A DNA stretch of 64,000 bases from Pseudomonas frederiksbergensis (GCF_035751725.1 NZ_CP142104.1:5937469-6001468); one strand, 5' to 3'; counted from the first letter of the stretch, positions 1 to 9,112 are shown. Made by a program: numbers and translations. Notes: generated by a model from the sequence alone, not told the origin.

Positions 1-804
1 GATAACCATCTTCGCGCGTTTCCAGTCCTGGTCTTGTAGCCAACGCACCAGCGCCGCCGCGTCGAACTGTTGGCTGGGGTGCCAGCGCCAGCCGATACTC
101 CACGCACCGTCCTGCTGCTGATACAGGCAGATCGGCAGCCTTGGATCGGTCCATCTGGCTGGCATCTGTCCCAGGCTTCGGGGCAGGCTCATGTTATCCA
201 CAGCCCCGCTACCCCGAGCCGCCTGGCCTGGCAATCGGTCGATCGGCAACACTGCGTGCTGCGTCCAATACAACGCCCGCCCAGGCAACTGAGCCGACAG
301 CTGTTCACGGTCAGCCTGTGTCAGGGTCTCGGATTTGTTCAACACCAACAGTCCAGCATCCGCCAGGGTTTGTCGCTGCGCATCGGGCAACGGCTTACCA
401 TCTGCCATTGCCCGGGCATCCAGCACCAACACACAGGGTTGCACCGCCAGCACACCCAGCCATGGCGCTTGGCTCAGTTGGCGCAACAATTGCGCCGGAT
501 GGCCCAGGCCCGAGGGTTCGATAAACAGGCGATCCGGCCGGGCCTTGCGCAATAAACGCCCGAGCCCGATCTGGAACGGCGCTCCGTTGACGCAACACAA
601 GCAGCCGCCGGCCACTTCGCCCAATGCGATACCATCGCCAGCCTGGGTCAGCAATGCGGCATCCAGGCCGATCTGACCGAACTCGTTGATCAGCACCGCC
701 CAACGCTCATTAGCCGGGCGCTGAGCCAGCAGATGCCTGATCAGGCTGGTCTTGCCAGCGCCCAAGGGACCGGCGATGACATGGGTGGGAATGTGCTGCA
801 ACAT
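1..804 (-). CDS. CobW/COG0523 family GTPase (3' end outside window)
   Basis: The frame is open from the ATG at 804 to the window edge, so about 268 residues are seen and the C-terminus is missing. COG0523 proteins are G3E GTPases that act as metal chaperones or insertases. A Walker A GPLGAGKT lies at residues 12-19, the family's metal-binding CxCC (CLCC) at 68-71 after a Gly-Gly, and an NKSE in place of the NKxD guanine-specificity motif near residue 160. It lies in the Zur-type island with a second COG0523 gene (zigA) and folE2, so a role in zinc allocation under starvation is inferred. The order resembles what I recall for P. aeruginosa PA5532-PA5539. Family assignment is firm; the metal and client are not known. 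Confidence 0.85.
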   Translation of the reverse strand, partial: MLQHIPTHVIAGPLGAGKTSLIRHLLAQRPANERWAVLINEFGQIGLDAALLTQAGDGIALGEVAGGCLCCVNGAPFQIGLGRLLRKARPDRLFIEPSGLGHPAQLLRQLSQAPWLGVLAVQPCVLVLDARAMADGKPLPDAQRQTLADAGLLVLNKSETLTQADREQLSAQLPGRALYWTQHAVLPIDRLPGQAARGSGAVDNMSLPRSLGQMPARWTDPRLPICLYQQQDGAWSIGWRWHPSQQFDAAALVRWLQDQDWKRAKMVI

Positions 805-831
805 AATCGACGGTTTTCGATGGAGGTGGAC

Positions 832-1185
832 ATGCGGATGATCGGCTGGTTACTACTGGCATTGACGTCGAACCAGGCATTGGCCCAGGCCTGCGTGGTT
901 CACAGCCAGGCGGAGCGGCTCGATGTGAAAGTCTGCCAGCAGAACCGCAACATTCCACAGAAGCTGTTTGCCGATGGTTTCTGCCAGCCAAACCTTGCCG
1001 GCCAGAAGGTCGAGGTGCAATACCTCGATCAATGTCCTGGCGGCGCGTTTGGCGTTTGCAGTAACGCCCAAGTCGCCAATATGCCCTACCGCCAGGATAT
1101 TCACTATTACGGCGTAGCAAGCGATGCCGCTTATTTGCAGCCATTTTGCGAAGGGCAAAGCCAGGGCACCTGGCTCAAGCCTTAA
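832..1185 (+). CDS. small secreted protein of unknown function
   Basis: A 117-residue protein. The start is set by GGAGGT at 821-826 just before ATG 832; the frame runs further upstream but without a ribosome site. It begins with a short signal peptide (Met-Arg-Met-Ile, a Leu-rich core, Ala-Gln-Ala cleavage) and holds several cysteines that could form disulfides. It is divergent from the CobW GTPase at 1-804 (starts 27 bp apart), and its last 4 bases overlap the end of the convergent DUF1826 gene. I do not recognise a family. Its position inside the zinc island suggests a periplasmic role in metal limitation, which is inference only. Confidence 0.6.
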   Translation: MRMIGWLLLALTSNQALAQACVVHSQAERLDVKVCQQNRNIPQKLFADGFCQPNLAGQKVEVQYLDQCPGGAFGVCSNAQVANMPYRQDIHYYGVASDAAYLQPFCEGQSQGTWLKP

Positions 1186-1832
1186 GCCAACCAGTCCAGC
1201 GTGAGAATCAGCCGGCGCTCCCCCGGTGCGGGTTCCGGCGAGCGGTGGATCAGGCCAGCGCCCTCATTGCCATGCCATTTTTCGCCTTTAAGCAAACCGA
1301 CATCACCGCAACCGAACTGCTGGATGATTTGCGGATCCACCGGTTCGGCCTCAGGTTGCGCCAGGCGCCGGCGATCCATGACCCCCTCCTCAAGCCACTG
1401 GCTGCCGACACCCGCATAGGTGGTCAGCAACCGCACTGGCACGTGGTCAACGTGAAAGCGCGGGCACATGGCTTTATCCAGCGTGCGCAGACGCAGCCCG
1501 ACACGTTGGGCGCCCAACAGGCATGCGAATGCGCTGACCAGCCAGGAGACGTCGGCAATGAAACCTTCATAGCCGTGCAGGTCGCTGAAACCTGCAGCCA
1601 AACCGTGCAGCGCTGGCTGGGTGTCCTCTTCCGGCAGATCGAGCACCCGTGATTCGGCCAGCGGCTGGTCCAACGCAACTACCAGTGCCGCAAAATCGCC
1701 GATGTGTGCGGGAAGCTGGCGCTGCCAGACCGCCAGGTTCGTGCCCTCGTCCAGGATCTGCGTGAGTATCCCCGGCGTATCGCCTTGGACCTGCCGTGTT
1801 CGTAGTGTCCTTTTCAGATTCGGCGCGAGCAT
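1182..1832 (-). CDS. DUF1826 domain protein
   Basis: A 216-residue protein, probably cytosolic because no signal peptide is seen. It matches the DUF1826 family by its central stretch Cys-Pro-Arg-Phe-His-Val-Asp-His followed by Val-Arg-Leu-Leu and by a C-terminal region with Lys-Gly-Glu and His residues. The His/Asp/Cys-rich centre could bind metal. Its ATG overlaps the TAA of zigA by one base (TAATG), so the two are almost certainly translationally coupled and share the Zur-type operator at 3122-3134. DUF1826 genes are regular neighbours of COG0523 GTPases in pseudomonads as I recall, so it may be a partner or client of ZigA. The biochemical function is unknown. Confidence 0.75.
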   Translation of the reverse strand: MLAPNLKRTLRTRQVQGDTPGILTQILDEGTNLAVWQRQLPAHIGDFAALVVALDQPLAESRVLDLPEEDTQPALHGLAAGFSDLHGYEGFIADVSWLVSAFACLLGAQRVGLRLRTLDKAMCPRFHVDHVPVRLLTTYAGVGSQWLEEGVMDRRRLAQPEAEPVDPQIIQQFGCGDVGLLKGEKWHGNEGAGLIHRSPEPAPGERRLILTLDWLA

Positions 1833-3040
1833 TACGCTACCGCCTCTTCATGCCATGGGCCGAACGGATCGGGCAACAGCCGCCAGCTTTCGACGCCGAG
1901 GGCCATTTCCGCGTCGGTGAGCAGGCAGGCGTCCAATTCGGCGGTGAGTTGATTGAAGTCGATGTCCTGGCCAATGAATACCAACTCCTGACGACAATCG
2001 CCTGTGGCGGCACGCCAGTTTTTCATGATCGCCGCGGTGCTCTCTTCGTCCTGCGGCCACTGGTTTTTCGGTACGAACCGCCACCAGCGCCCGGCGAAAC
2101 CATGGCGCATCAAGCCACCGGCCTGGGACCAACTGCCCGCCTCCTCAGGTTTGCTTGCCAACCAAAAGAAACCCTTGGAACGCAAGAGTTTGCCGTTGGG
2201 CCAGGGACGGTCGATAAAGTTGAAGAAGCGCTCGGGATGAAACGGCCGATGTGCCCGGTAGGCGGTCGAGGCGATACCATATTCCTCGGTTTCAGGCACA
2301 TGCTCGCCTCGCATTTCCTGTAGCCAGCCAGGCGCCTGGGCAGCACGCTCGAAATCGAAAAGGCCCGTGTTGAGGATTCGTCCCAGCGGAACCTGTCCCA
2401 TGACCATGGGAATGATCTGCGCCTGGGCGTTGAGGCGCTGCATGATCGCGATCAGCTCTTCCCGCTCCTGCCGGCTGATCAGGTCAATCTTGCTAATCAA
2501 AATCACGTCGGCAAACTCGATCTGTTCGATCAACAGATCGGTGACCGAGCGTTCGTCGTCATCTCCCAGCGTTTCGCCCCGTGACGCCAGGCTTTGCGCA
2601 GCTTGGTAATCCAGAAGGAAATTCACCCCATCGACGACAGTTACCATGGTGTCGAGTCGCGCCACATCGGCCAGGCTTCGGCCTTCTTCATCACGAAAAG
2701 TGAAGGTTTCGGCCACTGGCAACGGTTCGGAGATGCCCGTGGATTCGATCAGCAGGTAATCGAAGCGCCCCTCCCTGGCGAGCTGTCCGACTTCTTCGAG
2801 CAAGTCCTCGCGCAACGTGCAGCAAATGCAGCCGTTGCTCATCTCCACCAGCTTTTCTTCTGACCGGTTCAAGGTGACATCCCGCTGGACTTCGCTGCCA
2901 TCGATGTTGATCTCGCTCATATCGTTGACGATTACCGCGACCCGCAAATTGTCTCGATTACGCAGGACGTGGTTGAGCAGCGTGCTTTTACCAGCACCCA
3001 GAAATCCAGACAGTACGGTTACGGGAAGGCGGTTGGGCAT
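1832..3040 (-). CDS. zigA: zinc metallochaperone GTPase, ZigA/YciC type
   Basis: A 402-residue COG0523 GTPase of full family length. Walker A (GFLGAGKST) is at residues 12-20, the metal-binding CICC at 71-74 preceded by Asn-Gly, a Glu-Ser-Thr-Gly segment near 99-102, and the guanine-specificity motif SKID at 183-186. The C-terminal CobW_C domain ends in a Trp- and His-containing tail. ZigA/YciC proteins deliver zinc to essential enzymes when it is scarce. The gene is first in a two-gene unit with the DUF1826 gene, and a 13-bp Zur-type palindrome lies 82 bp upstream of its ATG. The subfamily name rests on sequence similarity plus the Zur-type context. Confidence 0.88.
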   Translation of the reverse strand: MPNRLPVTVLSGFLGAGKSTLLNHVLRNRDNLRVAVIVNDMSEINIDGSEVQRDVTLNRSEEKLVEMSNGCICCTLREDLLEEVGQLAREGRFDYLLIESTGISEPLPVAETFTFRDEEGRSLADVARLDTMVTVVDGVNFLLDYQAAQSLASRGETLGDDDERSVTDLLIEQIEFADVILISKIDLISRQEREELIAIMQRLNAQAQIIPMVMGQVPLGRILNTGLFDFERAAQAPGWLQEMRGEHVPETEEYGIASTAYRAHRPFHPERFFNFIDRPWPNGKLLRSKGFFWLASKPEEAGSWSQAGGLMRHGFAGRWWRFVPKNQWPQDEESTAAIMKNWRAATGDCRQELVFIGQDIDFNQLTAELDACLLTDAEMALGVESWRLLPDPFGPWHEEAVA

Positions 3041-3121
3041 CGGTATATCCTCATCGGGCGGCCGCTTCGATGACGGCTCGTGACCTGGGTTTGGCTATTT
3101 TCAAGGTTCGGTCGAACCAAT

Positions 3122-3134
3122 GTTATAATATAAC
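3122..3134. promoter_or_regulatory. Zur operator, divergent (zigA / 3182 gene)
   Basis: GTTATAATATAAC matches the proteobacterial Zur box core and is an inverted repeat around a central base. It lies between the divergent zigA (82 bp) and the small secreted gene (48 bp), so one operator can repress both when zinc is replete. The identical 13-mer recurs before folE2. Confidence 0.85.
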
Positions 3135-3181
3135 GATACACTTCAGCCAGCCCCGCCGTTCCATTGATCTGAGATCAATCC

Positions 3182-3574
3182 ATGCGCATTCATTTGAAAT
3201 TGATAGTGGCGAGCCCTTTATTGCTATGGACATTCGTCGCTTCGGCCCAATCTCCGCTCTTGGCAAACTGCACCCGTAGCGCAAATTTGCTCGCGTGTGT
3301 GGACCTGCAAGGCAATGCCTATAGCGTCGCGACGGCTGGCAACACCACCTACTTACGAGGTTTTGAAGCCGTCGGTCGGCGCTACTGGGCACAAACGAAT
3401 AGCCGTTACGGTCAGCTCACGTTCTTCACGGGATTGGCTTCGGATGGTGAAAGTTGGGTGGGATACAGTCGGCGCGTGGGCTGGACGACGCTCAACCGCT
3501 TTTCTAGCTCGGGCGGTAGCCAAGGCGCATTTACCTGTGGTCGCATGAACGGTTGCCAGAATTCATCACGCTAA
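3182..3574 (+). CDS. Zur-linked small secreted protein, unknown
   Basis: A 130-residue protein with an N-terminal signal peptide (basic Arg-Ile-His-Leu-Lys, hydrophobic core, Ala-Ser-Ala-Gln cleavage region near residue 23). The mature part has four cysteines (two near the start in a Cys-x8-Cys arrangement and two near the end), many Ser/Gly/Tyr residues and few charged ones, which suggests a small disulfide-bonded periplasmic or secreted protein. It lies 48 bp downstream of a Zur-type operator and upstream of folE2, so induction by zinc starvation is likely. I recognise no family. Confidence 0.6.
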   Translation: MRIHLKLIVASPLLLWTFVASAQSPLLANCTRSANLLACVDLQGNAYSVATAGNTTYLRGFEAVGRRYWAQTNSRYGQLTFFTGLASDGESWVGYSRRVGWTTLNRFSSSGGSQGAFTCGRMNGCQNSSR

Positions 3575-3590
3575 CGTTTCACGTGGAACA
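3575..3590. other. parS-like centromere site (degenerate)
   Basis: CGTTTCACGTGGAACA matches 14 of 16 positions of the pseudomonad ParB target TGTTCCACGTGGAACA. It starts directly after the stop codon of the preceding gene, in the 119-bp gap before folE2. ParB is encoded at 54.7 kb. Confidence 0.65.
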
Positions 3591-3648
3591 TGAGCAAACG
3601 GGAGGTAGATGAAACTCGTTTCATGGAAAAGGTTTCTTAAAATTCACT

Positions 3649-3661
3649 GTTATAATATAAC
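3649..3661. promoter_or_regulatory. Zur operator of folE2-ABC operon
   Basis: A second copy of GTTATAATATAAC, 32 bp before the folE2 ATG. The dyad extends imperfectly outwards (AATTCA on the left, TGAATT on the right). It should repress folE2 and the ABC transporter genes that overlap it. Confidence 0.87.
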
Positions 3662-3693
3662 ATTGAATTTCAGCTCTTCGATGGATCTTGACC

Positions 3694-4590
3694 ATGAACG
3701 CTTTAACGCTGCCGGACGTGGCTGCCCAAATCTCACGTCAACCCCTACCCCTTGATTGGGTTGGCATGTGTGGCGTCGCGACACCGGTATTGATTGATGG
3801 CCAACGTTTAAGCGCAATGGCCGACGCTGGCGTCAGCCTCGATGATGGTGAGGCGCGAGGCATTCACATGTCACGCTTATATCTGGCGCTGGGCTTGTTG
3901 GAAGATACGCCGCTTTCCCCGGCGCTGTTACGCCAAATCCTCCAGCAATTTCTCGATAGCCATGAAGGCTTGTCCCAAACAGCGTCCCTCAACTTGCATA
4001 CCGATCTGCTGCTTAAACGTCCGGCACTTATAAGTCCTTTGGCTGGCTGGAAACGCTATCCGGTGAGCATTGAAGCCCAGCTAAAAAACAAAATGTTCCA
4101 CGTGGAACTGCAGATTCAGATCCCCTACTCTTCGACGTGTCCCTGTTCGGCAGCACTTGCTCGGCAACTGGTGCAACAGCAGTTCGTTGATGACTTTGCC
4201 AACAAGCAGCTTGAGCATGCCGAAGTCCTCGCTTGGCTGGGGTCGTCGAATGGCATTGTCGCAACCCCGCATAGCCAACGCAGCACGGCGACATTGACCC
4301 TACGGCTGGACGCCGGCGTTAAGGAATTTGCGCTGCAGTCGCTCATCAACGAAGCTGAAGCCGCCCTAGGCACCGCAGTACAAACCGCCGTGAAGCGCGC
4401 CGATGAACAAGCCTTCGCACTGGCTAACGGCCAAAACCTGATGTTCTGCGAAGACGCTGCCCGGCGATTAACGACGGCTCTGGCCCGGTCACCCCATATC
4501 GTCGCGCTGGACGTGCGCGTCGTTCACGCCGAGAGCCTGCATGCCCACGACGCAGTGGCTCGAAGCAGCTGGACGCGGGGCGCATCATGA
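3694..4590 (+). CDS. folE2: GTP cyclohydrolase FolE2 (type IB)
   Basis: A 298-residue protein, the usual length. FolE2 converts GTP to dihydroneopterin triphosphate, the first step of folate synthesis. Unlike FolE it does not require zinc, so bacteria use it as a backup under zinc limitation. The family's Cys motif is present (Thr-Cys-Pro-Cys-Ser, residues 138-142), as is the conserved Thr-Pro-His-Ser-Gln-Arg near 181-186. ATG 3694 is preferred over a TTG two codons upstream because it starts the recognisable Met-Asn-Ala-Leu-Thr N-terminus. The last 4 bases overlap the ABC ATPase gene (ATGA). The coding region contains a parS palindrome at 4094. Confidence 0.93.
   Translation: MNALTLPDVAAQISRQPLPLDWVGMCGVATPVLIDGQRLSAMADAGVSLDDGEARGIHMSRLYLALGLLEDTPLSPALLRQILQQFLDSHEGLSQTASLNLHTDLLLKRPALISPLAGWKRYPVSIEAQLKNKMFHVELQIQIPYSSTCPCSAALARQLVQQQFVDDFANKQLEHAEVLAWLGSSNGIVATPHSQRSTATLTLRLDAGVKEFALQSLINEAEAALGTAVQTAVKRADEQAFALANGQNLMFCEDAARRLTTALARSPHIVALDVRVVHAESLHAHDAVARSSWTRGAS
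4094..4109. other. parS site inside folE2
   Basis: TGTTCCACGTGGAACT is a 15/16 match to the palindromic ParB target. It encodes Met-Phe-His-Val-Glu-Leu in FolE2, so one sequence serves two uses. Confidence 0.8.
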
Positions 4591-5255
4591 TCAGCTGCAC
4601 AGCACTGCGCTGGGGTGCTCCCGGACGACCACTCACGCCGCCGCTAGTCATGGCGCGAGCGGAAGGCAGCCTCACCGCGATCATCGGGGCCAACGGTTCG
4701 GGCAAAAGCAGTCTTTTGAAAGTGCTCGCAGGATTGCAAAAACCGCTGTCCGGCCAAGTCAGCCTGGATGTTCCACGCCGTGGCGGAGTTTCGTTCCTGC
4801 CGCAGCAACAACATCTGGACCGGCAATTTCCCATCAATCTGCAAGAGTTGGTGGCCGCCGGGTCCTGGGGAAATCGCCACACGCCAGCCATGCGCCGACA
4901 GTTGCTCCAGACGGCGCTGGACGACTGGGCGCTGAGCGGCCTCCAGCATCGTCCGTTGATGGCTTTGTCGGGAGGCGAGCTGCAACGCGCCCTACTCGCT
5001 CGCCTGAGCTTGGCCGAAGCGCCGCTCCTATTGCTCGACGAACCCCACGCTGCCCTCGATGAACAAGGCCAGGCCCTTCTGTGGAAACACATTCATCGCT
5101 GGCATGCCGAAGGCAGGACCATCATGGTGGTGTGTCATGACCTGGCGGCGGTACGCCAACATGTTCCCCATACACTGCTCATCAAAAACACCGGTTGCGT
5201 GTTGGGCCGCAGTGTCGACCTGATCGCCCAACAACCCCATGCGTGGGTGGCCTGA
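4587..5255 (+). CDS. metal ABC transporter ATPase (ZnuC/AztA-like)
   Basis: A 222-residue ABC ATPase that powers import by the permease encoded next. It has Walker A (GANGSGKS) at residues 34-41, a Q-loop in Leu-Pro-Gln-Gln-Gln near 71-75, the ABC signature LSGGELQR at 127-134, Walker B LLLLDEP at 147-153 and the switch His at 184 (Cys-His-Asp). Its start overlaps the folE2 stop by 4 bases and its stop overlaps the permease start, so the genes form one translationally coupled operon behind the Zur-type box. Zinc is the likely substrate from context; manganese cannot be excluded. Confidence 0.9.
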   Translation: MISCTALRWGAPGRPLTPPLVMARAEGSLTAIIGANGSGKSSLLKVLAGLQKPLSGQVSLDVPRRGGVSFLPQQQHLDRQFPINLQELVAAGSWGNRHTPAMRRQLLQTALDDWALSGLQHRPLMALSGGELQRALLARLSLAEAPLLLLDEPHAALDEQGQALLWKHIHRWHAEGRTIMVVCHDLAAVRQHVPHTLLIKNTGCVLGRSVDLIAQQPHAWVA

Positions 5256-6121
5256 TGCTTGCTGCCGTACATCTCTGGCAACCGTTCCAAGAGTTTGTCT
5301 TCATGCGTCGGGCTTTGCTGGGTGGCTTGGTGTTGGCGTGCAGCACAGCTCCGCTAGGGGTGTTCCTGATTTTGCGGCGGATGAGCCTGATCGGCGACGC
5401 CGTGGCTCACGGCATATTACCTGGCGCGGCCTTGGGCTTCTGGTTTGCCGGACTGAGCCTGCCAGCCTTGACCATCGGAGGCCTGGGCGCGGGCTTGAGC
5501 ATGGCCGGGCTCGCTGCCTGGATTACCCGGCGTACCGGGCTGAGGGAGGACGCCAGCCTCGCGGCGATCTACCCCATTTCCCTCGCGGCGGGTGTATTGA
5601 TCCTCGGTATGGCCGGCAAACGCCTGGACTTGCTGCACCTGCTGTTCGGCTCGGCCCTGGCGGTAGACGGCCCGACACTCACCGGCATGCTGTGGGTTTC
5701 CGGCGCCAGCCTGGCGGCGATGGCGTTGATCTATCGACCGCTGCTGCTCGACACCCTGGATCCGCTGTTCCTGCAGACCGTCAGTCGTCTCGGCCCGTTG
5801 GCCCATGGCGTGTTCCTGACCTTGGTGGTGCTGAACCTGGTGATCGGCTTTCAAGCCATCGGCGCGCTGATGGTGGTCGGCCTGATGATGCTGCCGGCTG
5901 CCGCGTCGCGATTCTGGAGCCGTCGCCTGCCGCTGCTGATGCTCATCGCCGCGCTGCTCGGTTGCCTCTCGGTCTGGCTTGGCCTGTTGCTGTCCTTCTA
6001 TTACTCACTGCCCAGCGGACCGTCCATCGTACTGGTGGCCGGGGCGTTGTATTTGTTGTCGGTGGTATTTGGTCCGGTGCACGGCTTGCTGCGCCGGCCC
6101 CCCTTGCTTACATCCCAATGA
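5255..6121 (+). CDS. metal ABC transporter permease (ABC-3 family)
   Basis: A 288-residue inner-membrane protein with about eight or nine hydrophobic segments, the size and composition of the ZnuB/TroC ABC-3 family. The ATG at 5255 shares bases with the TGA of the ATPase gene (TGATG); an upstream in-frame extension would run deep into the ATPase gene and is rejected. A conserved Gly-Asp-Ala-Val-Ala-His-Gly motif near residues 47-53 is typical of the family. It forms the channel for the metal handed over by the binding protein encoded 10 bp downstream. Confidence 0.9.
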   Translation: MLAAVHLWQPFQEFVFMRRALLGGLVLACSTAPLGVFLILRRMSLIGDAVAHGILPGAALGFWFAGLSLPALTIGGLGAGLSMAGLAAWITRRTGLREDASLAAIYPISLAAGVLILGMAGKRLDLLHLLFGSALAVDGPTLTGMLWVSGASLAAMALIYRPLLLDTLDPLFLQTVSRLGPLAHGVFLTLVVLNLVIGFQAIGALMVVGLMMLPAAASRFWSRRLPLLMLIAALLGCLSVWLGLLLSFYYSLPSGPSIVLVAGALYLLSVVFGPVHGLLRRPPLLTSQ

Positions 6122-6131
6122 GGTTTTGCCG

Positions 6132-7007
6132 ATGCGCGCCCTGCTCCTGATATTCAGCCTGATGCTGTCCATGTCTTCCCCCGCCGCCGAAAAGCTGCGG
6201 GTTGTCACCAGCTTCAGCATCCTTGCCGACATGACCCAACAGGTCGGCGGCGAGCACGTCCAGATCGTCAACATGGTCGGTCCCGACGCCGATGCGCACA
6301 CCTACGAGCCCACACCAGACGACGCCAAGGCGCTGCTGAAAGCGAATGTGATCATCAAGAATGGATTGGGCTTCGAGCCTTGGCTGGATCGCCTGGTCAC
6401 CAGCACCGAAACCAGTGCCCCGGTGATCAGTGCCAGCCGGGGCGTGATTCCGCGCTCATTGGACGAAGATGGAGAGACGATCCCCGACCCACATGCGTGG
6501 CACAACCTTGCCAACGCCGTGCTCTACGTTGGCAATATCACCAAGGCGCTGGAGGCAGCCGATCCGGCCAACAAAGCAGACTACGAACGCAACAGCCAGG
6601 CGTACCTGAAAACAATCTATGCCCTGCTCGACGATGCCAAAGCGAAGTTCGGCGCGTTACCACCGGGCAATCGAAAGATCGTCACCTCTCACGATGCGTT
6701 CGGTTACCTGGGCCAGGCCTATGGCATTGAGTTCATGGCGCCGCAAGGACTGTCTACCGAACGCGAGCCCTCCGCTGCCGAAGTCGCTGCGCTGATCACG
6801 CAAATCCGCAAAGCCAAGGTCAAGGCTGTGTTCATGGAAAACATCAAGGACGCGCGCCTGCTCAAGCAAATAGCCGATGAAAGCGGCGCGCACATTGGCG
6901 GCACGTTGTATTCGGACGCCCTCGCCGCCAAAGGTCCCGCCAGCACATTTACCGGACTGTTCGAGTACAACCTCGACACGCTGTACGAGGCATTGAGCCG
7001 GCCCTGA
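6132..7007 (+). CDS. periplasmic metal-binding protein (ZnuA/TroA family)
   Basis: A 291-residue cluster A-I binding protein with a signal peptide ending near Ser-Pro-Ala-Ala (residues 16-19). The four metal ligands of the family can be placed: His56 (Asp-Ala-His-Thr-Tyr), His121 (Asp-Pro-His-Ala-Trp), His187 (Ser-His-Asp-Ala-Phe) and Asp262 (Tyr-Ser-Asp-Ala). It lacks the His/Asp-rich loop normally found between the first two ligands of ZnuA, so it is nearer to the TroA/PsaA/AztC type. ATG 6132 follows GAGG at 6119-6123. It is the last gene of the folE2 operon. The zinc assignment rests on the Zur-type context rather than the protein itself. Confidence 0.88.
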   Translation: MRALLLIFSLMLSMSSPAAEKLRVVTSFSILADMTQQVGGEHVQIVNMVGPDADAHTYEPTPDDAKALLKANVIIKNGLGFEPWLDRLVTSTETSAPVISASRGVIPRSLDEDGETIPDPHAWHNLANAVLYVGNITKALEAADPANKADYERNSQAYLKTIYALLDDAKAKFGALPPGNRKIVTSHDAFGYLGQAYGIEFMAPQGLSTEREPSAAEVAALITQIRKAKVKAVFMENIKDARLLKQIADESGAHIGGTLYSDALAAKGPASTFTGLFEYNLDTLYEALSRP

Positions 7008-7009
7008 GA

Positions 7010-7531
7010 TCAAGCCCTCGGCTTGACTGTCCCGCACTCCTGCCCAAGCCACACGGCACGGGTATCCAGGCTACCGTTCTGCTGGATGCCCGTGGCGTTG
7101 AATGTGCCATTGACCTTGGTGGTGAATTCGCGATCACTCTGGAATGTCGCGATACCGCTGCCCTGGGCTTTCGGACAACTGAAGCGAAACTTCCACTGGT
7201 TGCCGGTTCGCTCGGTGATCTGCTGCTTGCAGCCCGACTGCGGGTCCTGCAACGGGATGTCGTTCGTCTGGACTTGCTCCGGGGTCAGGCATACCCGAAT
7301 ACCTTTGCCGCCCATGGTAATGCCTTGCTTTTCCAACATGGCCCGCTGCTCGGGTGTCATCTGGTTCTGCAACTGGCCGAGGATCAATTGCAGGTCTGGC
7401 AAGTTCTGGTTGTCGACTTTCATGTTGCTTGTCGTCAGTTCCCACAGGCCTGGTTGAAGCATCTGCGCCTGCGCCGCTACAGGAACCGACAAGCCAACAG
7501 CCAAGGCCACACCCAGCAAGCGAACTTTCAT
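7010..7531 (-). CDS. DUF3617 periplasmic protein
   Basis: A 173-residue protein with a signal peptide (Met-Lys-Val-Arg-Leu-Leu..., cleavage after Ala-Gln-Ala near residue 22). The mature part starts with Pro-Gly-Leu-Trp-Glu-Leu-Thr, the hallmark opening of DUF3617, and has four cysteines in the C-terminal half, probably two disulfides. ATG 7531 is chosen because it begins the signal peptide and has TCTGGAG upstream. It converges on the ABC binding-protein gene with only 2 bp between stops. The function of the family is unknown. Confidence 0.8.
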   Translation of the reverse strand: MKVRLLGVALAVGLSVPVAAQAQMLQPGLWELTTSNMKVDNQNLPDLQLILGQLQNQMTPEQRAMLEKQGITMGGKGIRVCLTPEQVQTNDIPLQDPQSGCKQQITERTGNQWKFRFSCPKAQGSGIATFQSDREFTTKVNGTFNATGIQQNGSLDTRAVWLGQECGTVKPRA

Positions 7532-7672
7532 TGCAAAAACTCCAGAGGACAAGTGGCCGTTAGACGCTGCCCGCAGGCTTCGGTTCAAGGGCCGGCCAGG
7601 TGAATTAAATAGCGACATTCGCTGCGGAACATGGTCTGTTAAGCAATGAAACTTCAGGAGCTCGGCTGCCCC

Positions 7673-9112
7673 ATGGATTATTACGGCCCGCATGTTTTCG
7701 GTTACCTGATCGCGCTGCTCCATACACTCGGCTCCATCGCCGCCGTCCATGCGGTACTCACCGTGCGAACCGCCCAAGGATCGATTGCCTGGGCCCTTTC
7801 ATTGCTGTTCATTCCTTATCTGACGTTGATCCCCTACTTGGTTTTCGGCCGCAGCACTTTCGACGGCTACATCAAGGCGCGACGGCAGGCAAACGAAGAA
7901 ATGCGCAAGGCGATTTCCGAGCTGAACTGGCGACCCTGGGTCGAGGAAGCACTCACCGCTCGCGCCTCCCAGGCCTATGCTTCGTTGCGCGCCATGCCCA
8001 AGCTAGGGCGAGCACCCTGCCTGGCGAATAACCAGGTGCGGTTGCTGGTAGACGGCCACGCCACGTTCGAAGCGATTTTCCAAGCCATCGAAGGCGCGCG
8101 GGAAGCCATCCTGATCCAGTTCTTCATCATCCATGACGACCGCCTCGGCCAGCGCCTGCACGCATTGCTTTTGAAGAAAGCGGCCGAAGGCGTGACGGTG
8201 TACCTGCTGTACGACCGTATCGGCAGTCACTCCCTGCCCCACCGATATGTCCAGGCATTGCGCGACGGCGGCGTCCATGTGAAAGCCTTTGCCACCCGCA
8301 GCGGTTGGTTGAACCGGTTCCAGGTCAACTTCCGCAACCATCGCAAGATCGTAGCCGTGGACGGCGTACTGGGGTTTGTCGGCGGTCATAACGTAGGCGA
8401 CGAGTACCTTGGCGAAAAGCCCCCGCTGGCGCCATGGCGCGACACGCATGTCGAAGTACGCGGCCCGGTGGTGGCAAGCATGCAGGAGTCGTTCGCAGAA
8501 GACTGGTTCTGGGCCGCCCGTTCTTTGCCGCCATTGATCCTGCCGGATACTTACCCGGACGGCGGCGTGCTCTGCCAGTTACTGGCCAGCGGCCCGGCGG
8601 ACGCGCACGAAACCTGCTCGCTGTTTTTCGTCGAGGCGATCCATGCGGCGAACGAGCGGATCTGGATTACCACACCCTATTTCATTCCCGATGAAGCGGT
8701 CTTCGCTGCGCTGCGCCTGGCAGTCTTGCGCGGGGTGGATGTACGCATCCTGCTGCCATCACGTCCCGATCACAAAATCGTCTACGCAGCGTCCAGCCTT
8801 TATGCATTCGAGGCCGTAAGGGCCGGCGTGCGGGTGTTTCGTTATGAGCCAGGATTCCTGCATCAGAAAGTCGTGTTGATCGATCAGGAAATAAGCGCGA
8901 TCGGCAGCGCGAACCTGGACAACCGTTCGTTTCGATTGAATTTTGAAGTGATGCTGCTGACGGTTGATGTCGCATTCGCCAGCGAAGTGGAGCAGATGCT
9001 CGAGAAAGATTTTGCCCAGGCCCACGAAGTCGCGAAACAGGAAAGCCGGGAGACCCACCGCCTGCAAAAGATCGGCATGCGGATCGCCCGGCTCATTTCG
9101 CCGATTCTTTAG
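7673..9112 (+). CDS. cls: cardiolipin synthase
   Basis: A 479-residue phospholipase-D-type cardiolipin synthase, the usual length. Two N-terminal transmembrane segments are followed by two PLD domains with HKD motifs: His-Arg-Lys-Ile-Val-Ala-Val-Asp and His-Gln-Lys-Val-Val-Leu-Ile-Asp. It condenses two phosphatidylglycerol molecules to cardiolipin at the inner membrane. ATG 7673 (Met-Asp-Tyr) matches known pseudomonad starts and has AGGAG at 7656-7660; an ATG at 7646 has no ribosome site. It converges with the CFA synthase gene, also a phospholipid enzyme, the stop codons overlapping. Confidence 0.93.
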   Translation: MDYYGPHVFGYLIALLHTLGSIAAVHAVLTVRTAQGSIAWALSLLFIPYLTLIPYLVFGRSTFDGYIKARRQANEEMRKAISELNWRPWVEEALTARASQAYASLRAMPKLGRAPCLANNQVRLLVDGHATFEAIFQAIEGAREAILIQFFIIHDDRLGQRLHALLLKKAAEGVTVYLLYDRIGSHSLPHRYVQALRDGGVHVKAFATRSGWLNRFQVNFRNHRKIVAVDGVLGFVGGHNVGDEYLGEKPPLAPWRDTHVEVRGPVVASMQESFAEDWFWAARSLPPLILPDTYPDGGVLCQLLASGPADAHETCSLFFVEAIHAANERIWITTPYFIPDEAVFAALRLAVLRGVDVRILLPSRPDHKIVYAASSLYAFEAVRAGVRVFRYEPGFLHQKVVLIDQEISAIGSANLDNRSFRLNFEVMLLTVDVAFASEVEQMLEKDFAQAHEVAKQESRETHRLQKIGMRIARLISPIL

